From the NCBI RefSeq assembly GCF_009765735.1, contig NZ_LMUW01000036.1, forward strand, positions 124,001-188,000: 64,000 bases of DNA, read 5' to 3'. Position numbers and translations under genes: made by a program. The notes under the pieces are model-generated. The model worked only from the letters and a program-made list of their open reading frames with translations, was not told the DNA's origin and ran no database searches. This stretch comes from Xenophilus sp. L33. Its GTDB lineage: Bacteria > Pseudomonadota > Gammaproteobacteria > Burkholderiales > Burkholderiaceae_C. This document shows positions 17,398-25,495 of this stretch, piece after piece (the first letter of the stretch is position 1; each line of letters starts with the position of its first letter).

Positions 17398-18390
17398 TCA
17401 GGGTTTGCGTGCCAGCCCGAGCCGGGCCTGGATCTTCAACTGGCGATCGTTCTCCTCGATCGCGTACTTGCGGTAGTCGGCCGGCCCGAGATAGAGCTCC
17501 GCCTGGCCGGCCGCGACGATCGCCGCGAGCACCGCGGGTTCGTCCAGCGCCTTCTTGAAGGCGTCGTGCAGCACGGCGACCACTTCCGGCTTCATGCCTG
17601 CCGGGCCCACGAGACCCCAGGGCGAATCGAGGCTCACCGCGTAACCCAGTTCCTTGAGGCTGGGCACCTCCGGGAACAGCGGCATGCGCTTGTCGGTGAA
17701 CACCGCCAGCAGCCGCTCCTTGCCGCCCCGGACCATCGGCCCGAAGGCGCCGGAACCGTCGGCCGCGAAGCTCAGCTGGTCGCCGAGCAAGGCCTGCTGC
17801 AGGTCCGCGCTGCCCTTGAAAGGCACCAGCGTGAGGTCGATCTTCTCCTTGGCCGCGACCGCGCTCATGCCGACGTCCGCGGTGTTGCCCGGCCCGGCCG
17901 GCGCGCCGTAGAAGGCCTTGCCGGGATGCGCCCTCGCGAACTCCACCAGGTCCTTGAAGCTCTTGAACGGCGACTCGGCGGGCACCACGACGCCATAGGT
18001 CACGTTAGTGAGGCGAACGATGTAGGTCGAGTCGCGCAGCGGGTCGTAGGGCGACTCGACCTGGATCGGCGTCGTGAAGGCGGCCACGGTCGAGATCGAC
18101 AGCGTGTAGCCATCGGGCGCCGCGTTCTTGGCGGCCAGCAGGCTGATGGTCGAGCCGGCACCCGGCCGGTTCTCGATCAGCACCGGCTGGCCGAGGTGCT
18201 TGCCGGCCGCCTGCGCGATCTGCCGCAGCACCACGTCGGTGGTGCCGCCGGCCGGGTAGCCGAGCAGGATGCGGATCGGATGATCGGGGAAGCTGGCGGC
18301 CCGCGCCGGCAGGCCCGGCGCAGCGGCCGCGACGGCCACCGCGGCCTGGATTGCCGGCAGGAGCGCCTTGACGACGGTTCGGCGTTGCAT
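17398..18390 (-). CDS. Tripartite tricarboxylate transporter (Bug/TctC) substrate-binding protein
   Basis: Fourth Bug-family periplasmic receptor, 330 aa. The export signal MQRRTVVKALLPAIQ... ends at ARA. Mature FPDHPIRILLGYPAGGTTD, GQPVLIENRPGAGS and FYGAPAGPGNTAD are family blocks. The start ATG at 18390 begins the signal peptide. It is placed directly after the third Rieske gene in the GntR-linked operon, so this operon also has its own binding protein. Cognate TctAB genes are not in the window. Confidence 0.92.
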   Translation of the reverse strand: MQRRTVVKALLPAIQAAVAVAAAAPGLPARAASFPDHPIRILLGYPAGGTTDVVLRQIAQAAGKHLGQPVLIENRPGAGSTISLLAAKNAAPDGYTLSISTVAAFTTPIQVESPYDPLRDSTYIVRLTNVTYGVVVPAESPFKSFKDLVEFARAHPGKAFYGAPAGPGNTADVGMSAVAAKEKIDLTLVPFKGSADLQQALLGDQLSFAADGSGAFGPMVRGGKERLLAVFTDKRMPLFPEVPSLKELGYAVSLDSPWGLVGPAGMKPEVVAVLHDAFKKALDEPAVLAAIVAAGQAELYLGPADYRKYAIEENDRQLKIQARLGLARKP

Positions 18391-18412
18391 GGGATGTCTC
18401 CTCGTCTTGTTC

Positions 18413-19633
18413 TTATCGGAGCGCGCGCCAGTCCGCGCCGGCCCGGAGGCGGTCGGCCACTGGCCGCACGGCTGCGTAGTCGATGGCCTCGGTCCGCACC
18501 AGCGGGTCGCGCTCGCCCTGCGCACAGGCCTTCACGGCGGCCAGCAGCAGCCGGCGCACCCGCACCACCGCCATGTCGCCGGCGTTCAGGTGTTCCTTCG
18601 TACGGTCGACGATCGGTCCCATGCTCAGGCCCACCGCGAAGTCCTCGGTCGTGATGTTGGTGAAGCCGGTGACGCCGCCCCGCTTCATCAGTTCGCGGTC
18701 CTGGCCCCATGCGTCCTCGACGTCGCCGGGCGGATGCGGCGGCCAGTCGTTCGGGTCGCTGAAGCGCGTGAAGTAGTAGGAGGTGAGTTCCTTGAACGGG
18801 TTGTAGCGAACCATGAAGTGCAGGTTCGACACGTCGTTGCAGGGCACCGTCATGATCAGCGTGCGGTCGCCGTCGGGTGTGTCGCCCGGGCAGATGAAGC
18901 CCATCCACGGCGCCACGAACACGTTCACGCGCGTGTAGGTCTGCTCGGCGTCGAGCTCGCGATGCGCCGCGTAGCGAAAGCCGTAGGGCTGGTCGTCGAT
19001 CTCGTAGCGCGGCGCGGTCTTCTTCGCGGCGGTCTGGGCGCCGCCCTTGCCCTGCGCGAGCGCACCGATCCATTCCTCGTGCAGCACCATCACGTGCGCC
19101 GAATCCATCGTGCCTTCGAGCCCCTGCAGCCAGTTGTAGGCGAGCTTCTGGCGCACCGACACCCGCTGCGACGGCGGCAGGTCGTTGAACTCGAATTCCG
19201 GAAAGGGCTTCGGTTCGCCGTCGCCGAGCCAGACCCAGACGATGCCGCCGGCCTCGCGCGTCGGATGGTGGCGGATCCTGACCTTCTTGCAGAAGGCCTC
19301 CTCGTCGCCGGGTTCGGTCGGGCAAGCCACCATCTCGCCGTCGACGTTGAACTTCCAGCCGTGGTAGATGCAGCGCAGGGCGTCGTCCTCGTTGCGGCCG
19401 AGCGAGAGCGAAGCGCCGCGATGCGGGCAGGCCTCGTCGAAGCAGCCGGTGCGCCCTGAATGGCCGCGGAAGACGACGTACGGGTTGCCGATCAGCTCCA
19501 GCCGGTGCGGCTTGCCGCCGGCCACCAGCGTCTCGGCCAGTACCGCCGGCACCCAGAAGTTGTCCCGCATGAGGCGGCCCATGGGCGCGTTGCCCGTGAC
19601 CCGCGTCAGGAGCTCGCTGTCTTCTGCTTTCAT
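18413..19633 (-). CDS. Rieske [2Fe-2S] aromatic ring-hydroxylating oxygenase, alpha subunit
   Basis: Third Rieske oxygenase, 406 aa. The cluster ligands are C69-x-H71 (EACPHRG) and C88-x2-H91 (RCIYHGW). The iron site is MDSAHVMVLHEEW (D-x2-H-x4-H). It shares the LTRV-GNAPMG N-terminal pattern with the other two. It lies between the SDR (28 bp) and Bug (22 bp) genes and in the same transcript as a LigB-type ring-cleavage enzyme. A sensible order of action is hydroxylation or demethylation, dehydrogenation, then ring opening. No reductase gene is found. Confidence 0.92.
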   Translation of the reverse strand: MKAEDSELLTRVTGNAPMGRLMRDNFWVPAVLAETLVAGGKPHRLELIGNPYVVFRGHSGRTGCFDEACPHRGASLSLGRNEDDALRCIYHGWKFNVDGEMVACPTEPGDEEAFCKKVRIRHHPTREAGGIVWVWLGDGEPKPFPEFEFNDLPPSQRVSVRQKLAYNWLQGLEGTMDSAHVMVLHEEWIGALAQGKGGAQTAAKKTAPRYEIDDQPYGFRYAAHRELDAEQTYTRVNVFVAPWMGFICPGDTPDGDRTLIMTVPCNDVSNLHFMVRYNPFKELTSYYFTRFSDPNDWPPHPPGDVEDAWGQDRELMKRGGVTGFTNITTEDFAVGLSMGPIVDRTKEHLNAGDMAVVRVRRLLLAAVKACAQGERDPLVRTEAIDYAAVRPVADRLRAGADWRALR

Positions 19634-19661
19634 CGTGATATCTCCGTGTGTCGTTGGGAAT

Positions 19662-20501
19662 TCAGTCGCAGCGCGCGCTCATCGCGCCGTCGACGACGAG
19701 TTCGGTGCCGTTGACGAAGCGGGCCTCGTCGCTGGCCAGGAAGAGCACGGCCGCGGCGGTGTCGCGGCCGTCGCCGAAGAAGCCCGCGGGAATGCGCGGC
19801 AGCCGCTGGTCGAGCAGGGCCTGCACGTCGCCGCCGGTGCGCTCCGCGGCCAGCACGTCGACCAGCGGCGTGTGCAGCTGGCCCGGCACCACCGAATTCA
19901 CGCGGATGCCGGCGCTCGCGTGCTGCACCGCGACCACCCGCGACAGCTGGATCACGCCTGCCTTGGTGGCCGCGTACGCGACCTGCGCATTGCCGGTCCA
20001 GCGGATGCCGGAGGTCGACGACACGTTGACGATCGCGCCCGACCGCCTGGCCAGCATTGAGGGCAGCACGTGCTTGCAGGTGAGGAAGACGCTCTTGAGG
20101 TTCAGGTCGACCTGCGAATCCCAGACCTCCTCGCTCATCTCCACCGGGCCGCCCGGCGCGGGACCGCCGACGTTGTTCACCAGCACGTCGATGCGCTGCC
20201 AGCGCGCCAGCGCATCGCCGACCATCGCGGCGACCGAGGCCGACGAGGTGACGTCGCAAGCCACCGGATGAATGCGAGTCGACGCTTCGCCGGCGGCTTC
20301 GAGCGTGCCGGCGAGGCTCTGCAGATCGCGGTCGGCGGCGATCACCTCGGCGCCTTCGATTGCCAGTGCGACCGCGACAGCGCGGCCGTTGCCCCAGCCG
20401 GCACCCACGCTGCCGGCGCCGGTGACGATCGCGACCTTGCCCGCGAAGCGCGACCGTCCGCCGGGACCGAGATGGACGTTCCTGATATCGGATGTGGTCA
20501 T
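19662..20501 (-). CDS. SDR family oxidoreductase with extended glycine loop
   Basis: Classical SDR, 279 aa. The loop VTGAGSVGAGWGNGRA is extended in the same way as in the SDR at 2943, its nearest relative here. NNVGG, NVSSTSG and YAATK supply the usual motifs. The start ATG at 20501 lies 4 bp after the dioxygenase stop. Both members of this subgroup accompany Rieske oxygenases, which suggests a conserved dehydrogenase partner for the oxygenase product. Confidence 0.88.
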   Translation of the reverse strand: MTTSDIRNVHLGPGGRSRFAGKVAIVTGAGSVGAGWGNGRAVAVALAIEGAEVIAADRDLQSLAGTLEAAGEASTRIHPVACDVTSSASVAAMVGDALARWQRIDVLVNNVGGPAPGGPVEMSEEVWDSQVDLNLKSVFLTCKHVLPSMLARRSGAIVNVSSTSGIRWTGNAQVAYAATKAGVIQLSRVVAVQHASAGIRVNSVVPGQLHTPLVDVLAAERTGGDVQALLDQRLPRIPAGFFGDGRDTAAAVLFLASDEARFVNGTELVVDGAMSARCD

Positions 20502-20505
20502 GGCT

Positions 20506-21561
20506 TCAACCCGCGAGGACGTCGGTCGGCGCACGCGCGATGGCCGCGGCCGCATCGCCCTCCCCCAGCGGCGTCCACTTGACGAAGGCCGCGCCGACGC
20601 CGGTGCCGGCGGGCGTGCGGTAGAGCGGCTCGTAGACCTGCCAGTCGACCGCACTCGCGCCCAGCACGCCCGCGGCCATGATCCAGTTGAGGATCTCGCT
20701 CGATCCCGAATGGAGGGCTTCGCGCGGCACCGCGGCGAGCGTCTCGGCATCGCCTTCGGCGAAGGCGCGAAGCACGCGGCGGTCGAGCGCTTCGTCGACG
20801 ACGAAGTGGCTGAGGCCGCCCGAGGCCACCACCGCGACCCGCAGGTCCTGCGGCGCTGCCCGCAGCGCCGCGGCCAGCGCGCGACCCATGGCGAGCGCAC
20901 GGCGCGCGGTCGGAACATTGGGCGGGTAGTAGGTGTTGAGCAGCACCGGCACGATCGGGATGCGGCGCTCCTTGAACAGGCGCTTGACGATGAAGCCGTA
21001 GGCATGGCCGAAGCCCGCCTCTCCGTCCTCCGGCACGGACGCGACCGAGGCGACGTCGACCTCGGCATCCATCAGTCCTTCGATGAGCGACAGGGCCAGC
21101 GCCGGACTGCCGGGCACCCGGTGCCGCCGGTCCATCAGGTAGCCGCGACCGACGCGCTGGAGCCACTCGGGCGAGGCCGCGCCGCCGTACTTCTCCTTCA
21201 TCACGACGTCCTCGCCGTGGAACATCGCGATCACCGGCTGGTTGGCGGATGAGAACAGCTCCGACTGGTCGTCGCCGATGATCAGCACCACGTCGGGCCT
21301 GGCCGCTTCCAGCTCGTCGGCCAGCCGGTCGAGGGCGGCGTCGCAGCGGCGCGCCTTCTCGCTCAGCACCGCGGCCGTGACCACGTCCTGGTGGATCGGC
21401 CCGACCTCGGCCAGCAGCGCTTCGTAGCTGAGCCAGCGGCCGTCGCTCATGTTGAGGCGCGGATTCTTGTAGTCGACCTCGGCGCGGTGGATCCATTGCT
21501 CTGCGCCCAGGGTCAGGAGCGGTGTGTGCGACACGCCCATGCCGATGACGATGCGTGCCAT
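20506..21561 (-). CDS. LigB-type class III extradiol ring-cleavage dioxygenase
   Basis: Fe(II)-dependent dioxygenase of the LigB superfamily, 351 aa, opening catechol-type rings next to the hydroxyls. The early metal-binding His lies in GMGVSHTPLL; later blocks VLIIGDDQSELF and ASGGLSHFVVD carry further active-site residues. It is longer than LigB itself (about 300 aa), and no separate LigA-type small subunit is present in the window, so it is probably a single-subunit member as in the gallate dioxygenase branch. One base separates it from the amidohydrolase upstream. The substrate could be protocatechuate, gallate or a related ring. Confidence 0.88.
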   Translation of the reverse strand: MARIVIGMGVSHTPLLTLGAEQWIHRAEVDYKNPRLNMSDGRWLSYEALLAEVGPIHQDVVTAAVLSEKARRCDAALDRLADELEAARPDVVLIIGDDQSELFSSANQPVIAMFHGEDVVMKEKYGGAASPEWLQRVGRGYLMDRRHRVPGSPALALSLIEGLMDAEVDVASVASVPEDGEAGFGHAYGFIVKRLFKERRIPIVPVLLNTYYPPNVPTARRALAMGRALAAALRAAPQDLRVAVVASGGLSHFVVDEALDRRVLRAFAEGDAETLAAVPREALHSGSSEILNWIMAAGVLGASAVDWQVYEPLYRTPAGTGVGAAFVKWTPLGEGDAAAAIARAPTDVLAG

Positions 21562-21562
21562 G

Positions 21563-22555
21563 TCAGTCCTTCCTGAAGCGCGAGTACAGGCGCGTGCAAT
21601 TGCATTCGAAGATGTCGCGCCGGTCCTGCTCGCCCAGGAACTCGATCGACTCGATCACCGGCTTGAGGTCGTCGATGTCTCGGCCGCTGGCCGGGTCGCG
21701 CGCACTGCCGGTGCCGGGCTTCTCGGTGGCGAACAGCACCCGGTCGACGCCGACCGTCTTCAGCAGCAGCTCGAGCGCGTTCTTGTCGTAGGTCGTGGTG
21801 TCGAAGTGCAGCTTCTTCAGGTCGTCGTCGAAGTAGGTGCCGCCGTTGCGGATCGACCAGGCCCTGAAGCGCCCCATCTGGTACGGAATGGCGCCGCCGC
21901 CGTGCGGGAAGATGAGCTTGAGCTTGGGGAAGGTCTTCAGGAGCCCCTCCTGGATCACCGACAGGATCCCGATGCTTTCCTCGTTGATGAACTTGAGCGT
22001 GTAGCTCTCGCGCGGCTGGCAGCTGCCGGCCGAATGGATGAGCGCCGGCACGTCGAGGCGGCACAGCTCCTCGTAGAGCGGGAACCAGAATTCGTCGCCG
22101 AGGCCGGGCGGCGGCGGGCCGTCGCCTTCGGTCGGGTCCGGGTTCAGCAGGCAGCCGATGAAGCCCTGCTCGGTCACCCGGAAGCGCAGCTCCTCGATGC
22201 AGTTCGCGGGGCTTTCGTCGCGATACTGGGGCAGCCCCGCGACGCCGCGAAAGCGGGTCGGGAACATCTGCACCGTGCGATGGACGAGGTCGTTCGTGTG
22301 CCGGGTCCAGAGCGCCGGCACCATCGCCGGCTTGATCGAATGCATCTGCATGTAGGGCCGCGGCGAGAGGAACTGGATGTCGGTCCCGACCGCATCCATG
22401 ATCTTCAGGATCGACTCGGCGGCGGTTCGCACCGAGGCGTCCGGCACGCTGCCGGAGCTCTTCAACTTCGGGTTGGCGCGGTTGGCGACCAGCTCCGCCA
22501 TGAACTTGTAGCTCTCAGGCGGCACGACGATGTGGGCGTGGGAATCGATGATCAA
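21563..22555 (-). CDS. ACMSD-family amidohydrolase, 4-oxalomesaconate hydratase (LigJ)-like
   Basis: Metal-dependent TIM-barrel protein, 330 aa from the chosen start. The metal motif is IIDSHAHI at the N-terminus, with a second block LIFPHGGGAIPYQ and a conserved late Asp region. The C-terminal pattern DPASGRDIDDLKP...IFECNCTRLY resembles LigJ-type hydratases. The nearby LigB-type dioxygenase fits the 4,5-cleavage pathway; decarboxylase activity is the alternative. I place the start at TTG 22555, which has AGGAG six bases upstream. The ATG at 22591 has no Shine-Dalgarno and falls at the predicted transcription start, so it is unlikely. Confidence 0.83.
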   Translation of the reverse strand: MIIDSHAHIVVPPESYKFMAELVANRANPKLKSSGSVPDASVRTAAESILKIMDAVGTDIQFLSPRPYMQMHSIKPAMVPALWTRHTNDLVHRTVQMFPTRFRGVAGLPQYRDESPANCIEELRFRVTEQGFIGCLLNPDPTEGDGPPPPGLGDEFWFPLYEELCRLDVPALIHSAGSCQPRESYTLKFINEESIGILSVIQEGLLKTFPKLKLIFPHGGGAIPYQMGRFRAWSIRNGGTYFDDDLKKLHFDTTTYDKNALELLLKTVGVDRVLFATEKPGTGSARDPASGRDIDDLKPVIESIEFLGEQDRRDIFECNCTRLYSRFRKD

Positions 22556-22591
22556 GGGCGGCTCCTGGGTGTTCAAAAGAATCTTTTGCAT

Positions 22592-22619
22592 AGCTTATTG
22601 AATTCAATTTAGTTTTCAA
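22592..22619 (-). promoter_or_regulatory. Promoter with GntR-type operator for the amidohydrolase operon
   Basis: On the minus strand, -35 TTGAAA (22614-22619) and -10 TAAGCT (22592-22597) are separated by 16 bp. The perfect palindrome ATTGAATTCAAT (22597-22608) fills the spacer. An identical palindrome lies before the GntR gene at 23550. A repressor bound here would block RNA polymerase. The palindrome resembles the ATTGGATCCAAT operator known for the FadR-type regulator VanR of Caulobacter. Confidence 0.7.
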
Positions 22620-22774
22620 GAAGCTTGGGCTAGGTGTTTTTCCCAGGTTTCGCCTCGAGGAGCGCGCACGAGCGAGCAAACCGGATCGCCAGGCGACCGG
22701 GCACGAGCAAGCCCGCCGATGACAGCGAGCGGGCGTTTCAGGATGGCGCGCGATGCAGCGAACGCGCGAATGAT

Positions 22775-22809
22775 GCGGCGAGCGGCGAGCGGCGAGCGGC
22801 GAGCGGCGA
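22775..22809. repeat. Heptanucleotide tandem repeat (GCGGCGA)5
   Basis: Five perfect copies of GCGGCGA run from 22775 to 22809, followed by a partial copy. They lie in the 220-bp spacer between the amidohydrolase promoter and the end of the GntR gene, 20 bp from the GntR stop. The surrounding spacer (22620-22828) holds no gene that I can support and is rich in GAGC/GCGAGC words. The repeat could vary in number by slippage. Confidence 0.8.
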
Positions 22810-22828
22810 GCGGCCGCGGGCCGGACGC

Positions 22829-23491
22829 CTACTGCGTCGTGTTGGGCAACTCGTGCGAGATGCCTTCGGAGCGGCTGGAGCGGTGGTCGTCCAGGATCGC
22901 CATGCAGGCGTCACGGTCCTCGGAGCGCAGGGCCGCGATCAGCCGGTCGTGCTCGGCGACCGTGCGGCCCCTCGCCTCCGGCGTCGACAGCTTGACCACC
23001 ACGTACGGATCGGCGATGCCCCACAAACGCTCGACCTGCTCGAGGATCAGCTTGTACGGGGAGAGGGCGAAGATCGCGAAGTGGAATTCGCGATTGAGCT
23101 TCAGCATCGGCGTCCAGTCCTCGGCGGTCACCAAGGCACGCATCTGGTCCTCCAGGTGCTGGATGTGGCGCAGCTGCTCGTGGTCGGGAAAGTCGATGGT
23201 GGCCATCAGCTCGTTCTCGAGCAGCTCCAGCATGCGCCGGATCTGCGCCTGCTCGATCGGCAGGCGCTTGGCCACGAAGTAGCCCTGGTTCGGACGGTGG
23301 ATCAGCGGACCCTGCTTGGCGAGCACGTTCAGGGCCTCGCGCAAGGGCACCCGGCTCACGCCGAGCTGGTCCGCGACCTCCTGCTGCCGGATCTGCTCGC
23401 CGGGCACCAGGTGGCCGACCAGGAACATCTCGCGCAGGCGCGAGAGCGCCATTTCCATCGCGCCATCGGCCCGCGCACTGTTGTCTGCCAT
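22829..23491 (-). CDS. GntR family transcriptional regulator (FadR/FCD subfamily)
   Basis: DNA-binding repressor, 220 aa. The N-terminal winged helix shows LVPGEQIRQQEVADQLGVSRVPLREAL (about residues 25-50), followed by the all-alpha FCD ligand-binding domain, with ELLENELM and typical His-containing helices such as REFHFAIF. The start ATG at 23491 has a GGGGAA Shine-Dalgarno. Two copies of ATTGAATTCAAT, one before this gene and one in the promoter of the downstream catabolic operon, indicate autoregulation plus control of that operon. The ligand is probably the pathway substrate or an intermediate. Confidence 0.92.
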   Translation of the reverse strand: MADNSARADGAMEMALSRLREMFLVGHLVPGEQIRQQEVADQLGVSRVPLREALNVLAKQGPLIHRPNQGYFVAKRLPIEQAQIRRMLELLENELMATIDFPDHEQLRHIQHLEDQMRALVTAEDWTPMLKLNREFHFAIFALSPYKLILEQVERLWGIADPYVVVKLSTPEARGRTVAEHDRLIAALRSEDRDACMAILDDHRSSRSEGISHELPNTTQ

Positions 23492-23549
23492 CCGTTCCCC
23501 CACGTGTTGTGTGATCGAAGCTGTCACGGGTAGCATCCTATCATGCACG

Positions 23550-23561
23550 ATTGAATTCAAT
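23550..23561. promoter_or_regulatory. GntR-type operator between gntR and the aldo/keto reductase gene
   Basis: A second perfect ATTGAATTCAAT palindrome, 58 bp upstream of the gntR ATG and 88 bp upstream of the aldo/keto reductase ATG. The following bases CTTAG also echo the other site (TTTAG). The palindrome overlaps a possible gntR -35 (TTGAAT). It may therefore regulate both divergent genes. Confidence 0.65.
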
Positions 23562-23649
23562 CTTAGCGCCCACTTTGCACGGCGCAGCGACGAAGCGGAC
23601 ATACTGCGCGGTCCCGTTTCTTGTCTTCGCATTCCCAGGAGAAGCACGC

Positions 23650-24636
<987 letters not shown>

Positions 24637-24672
24637 GAGTCCGAAACGAGTCGAAAACGAGTCTGAATCAGG

Positions 24673-24825
24673 TCAGAAATAGGCCGCCGCGGAAAGCAGC
24701 ACGGCAATGACGACGCCGGCGCCGATGACCCACGACTGGATCCGGTCCTGGTTCCATGCCGTGGGCGTGCGTGCCGGCAGAGGATGCAGCAGCAGAACGG
24801 TTTCGTGAAAGCCGGTGGAAGTCAT
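24673..24825 (-). CDS. Small single-span membrane protein, 50 aa
   Basis: A short gene: ATG at 24825, TGA at 24673-24675. The product has a polar N-terminal 30 residues (MTSTGFHETVLLLHPLPART...) and one C-terminal hydrophobic segment, SWVIGAGVVIAVLLSAAAYF, that would span the inner membrane. A promoter can be read upstream: -35 TTGAAT (24887-24892), 16-bp spacer, -10 TAATCT (24865-24870). I do not recognise the family; tail-anchored small proteins of this kind are common in Burkholderiales. A different frame over the same bases is arginine-rich and unlikely. Confidence 0.6.
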   Translation of the reverse strand: MTSTGFHETVLLLHPLPARTPTAWNQDRIQSWVIGAGVVIAVLLSAAAYF

Positions 24826-24940
24826 GGGATTCGTTTGAATGACGGGCCAATTCCTGATGCATGCAGATTAGTGGGGGCCGCGCCCGATTCAAAGCGAGCG
24901 AAAGTTCTCTCCGCTGCAATTAATTCACGGAAGACGCATC

Positions 24941-25495
24941 GTGAACGTGTTCATTTATGATGCCGCCATGAGCCCACCTTCGCCCGGCACACCTTCCGTC
25001 AGCGGCATGTTCGAGCTGGTCGACCACTTCGGACGGCCGGTCGACGAGCGCAGCTACGGCGAGCGTTACCTGCTCGTCTTCTTCGGCTTCACGCATTGCG
25101 CGGTGGTGTGCCCGCGCGAACTCGCCAAGCTGAGCCTGGCGCTCGAGCTCCTGGGCGCGGATGCCGACAAGATTCAACCGCTTTACGTGAGCGTCGACCC
25201 GGCGCGGGACGACCCGGAGACGCTCCGGCGCTACCTCGCGCCCTACAGCGGGGCCTTCATCGGCCTGACCGGCACGGCCGAGCGCATCGACGCCGCCAAG
25301 AAGTCCTTCCGCGTCTTCGCCGAGCGGGTCGCGGATGCCCAGGCGCCCGGTGGCTACGTGGTGCCGCACACCGCGCTGGCCTACCTGATGGCGCCCGGCG
25401 GACGCTACCTCGCCCACTTCACCGCAGCCCTCGATGCGCCGACCGTCGCGGCGCGCATCCGTCGGCACTTGCACGCCACCGAAAGTCCACCATGA
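24941..25495 (+). CDS. SCO1/SenC-family thioredoxin-like protein without membrane anchor
   Basis: Thioredoxin-fold protein, 184 aa. The SCO copper/thiol motif is present as C53-x3-C57 (THCAVVCP) with the conserved His143 in VVPHTALAY. SCO proteins usually carry an N-terminal membrane anchor and act in copper delivery to cytochrome oxidase; this one has none, so it looks cytosolic. The GTG start at 24941 has GGAAG upstream; an ATG at 24968 is an alternative. Its stop overlaps the next gene's start (ATGA), so the pair is translationally coupled. No oxidase genes are nearby. A redox or metal role serving the downstream cysteine-containing enzyme is an inference. Confidence 0.83.
   Translation: MNVFIYDAAMSPPSPGTPSVSGMFELVDHFGRPVDERSYGERYLLVFFGFTHCAVVCPRELAKLSLALELLGADADKIQPLYVSVDPARDDPETLRRYLAPYSGAFIGLTGTAERIDAAKKSFRVFAERVADAQAPGGYVVPHTALAYLMAPGGRYLAHFTAALDAPTVAARIRRHLHATESPP

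Noticed and set aside
22591-22591. ATG at 22591 as the amidohydrolase start
   Set aside because: It has no Shine-Dalgarno and lies directly next to the predicted -10 and operator; TTG 22555 has AGGAG at ideal spacing.
22775-22809. CRISPR-like repeat
   Set aside because: The 7-bp units are contiguous with no spacers, so this is a simple tandem repeat.
24668-24919. An 83-aa Arg/His-rich frame on the minus strand
   Set aside because: The same bases encode a better candidate, a 50-aa protein with a transmembrane segment and a promoter, in another frame.
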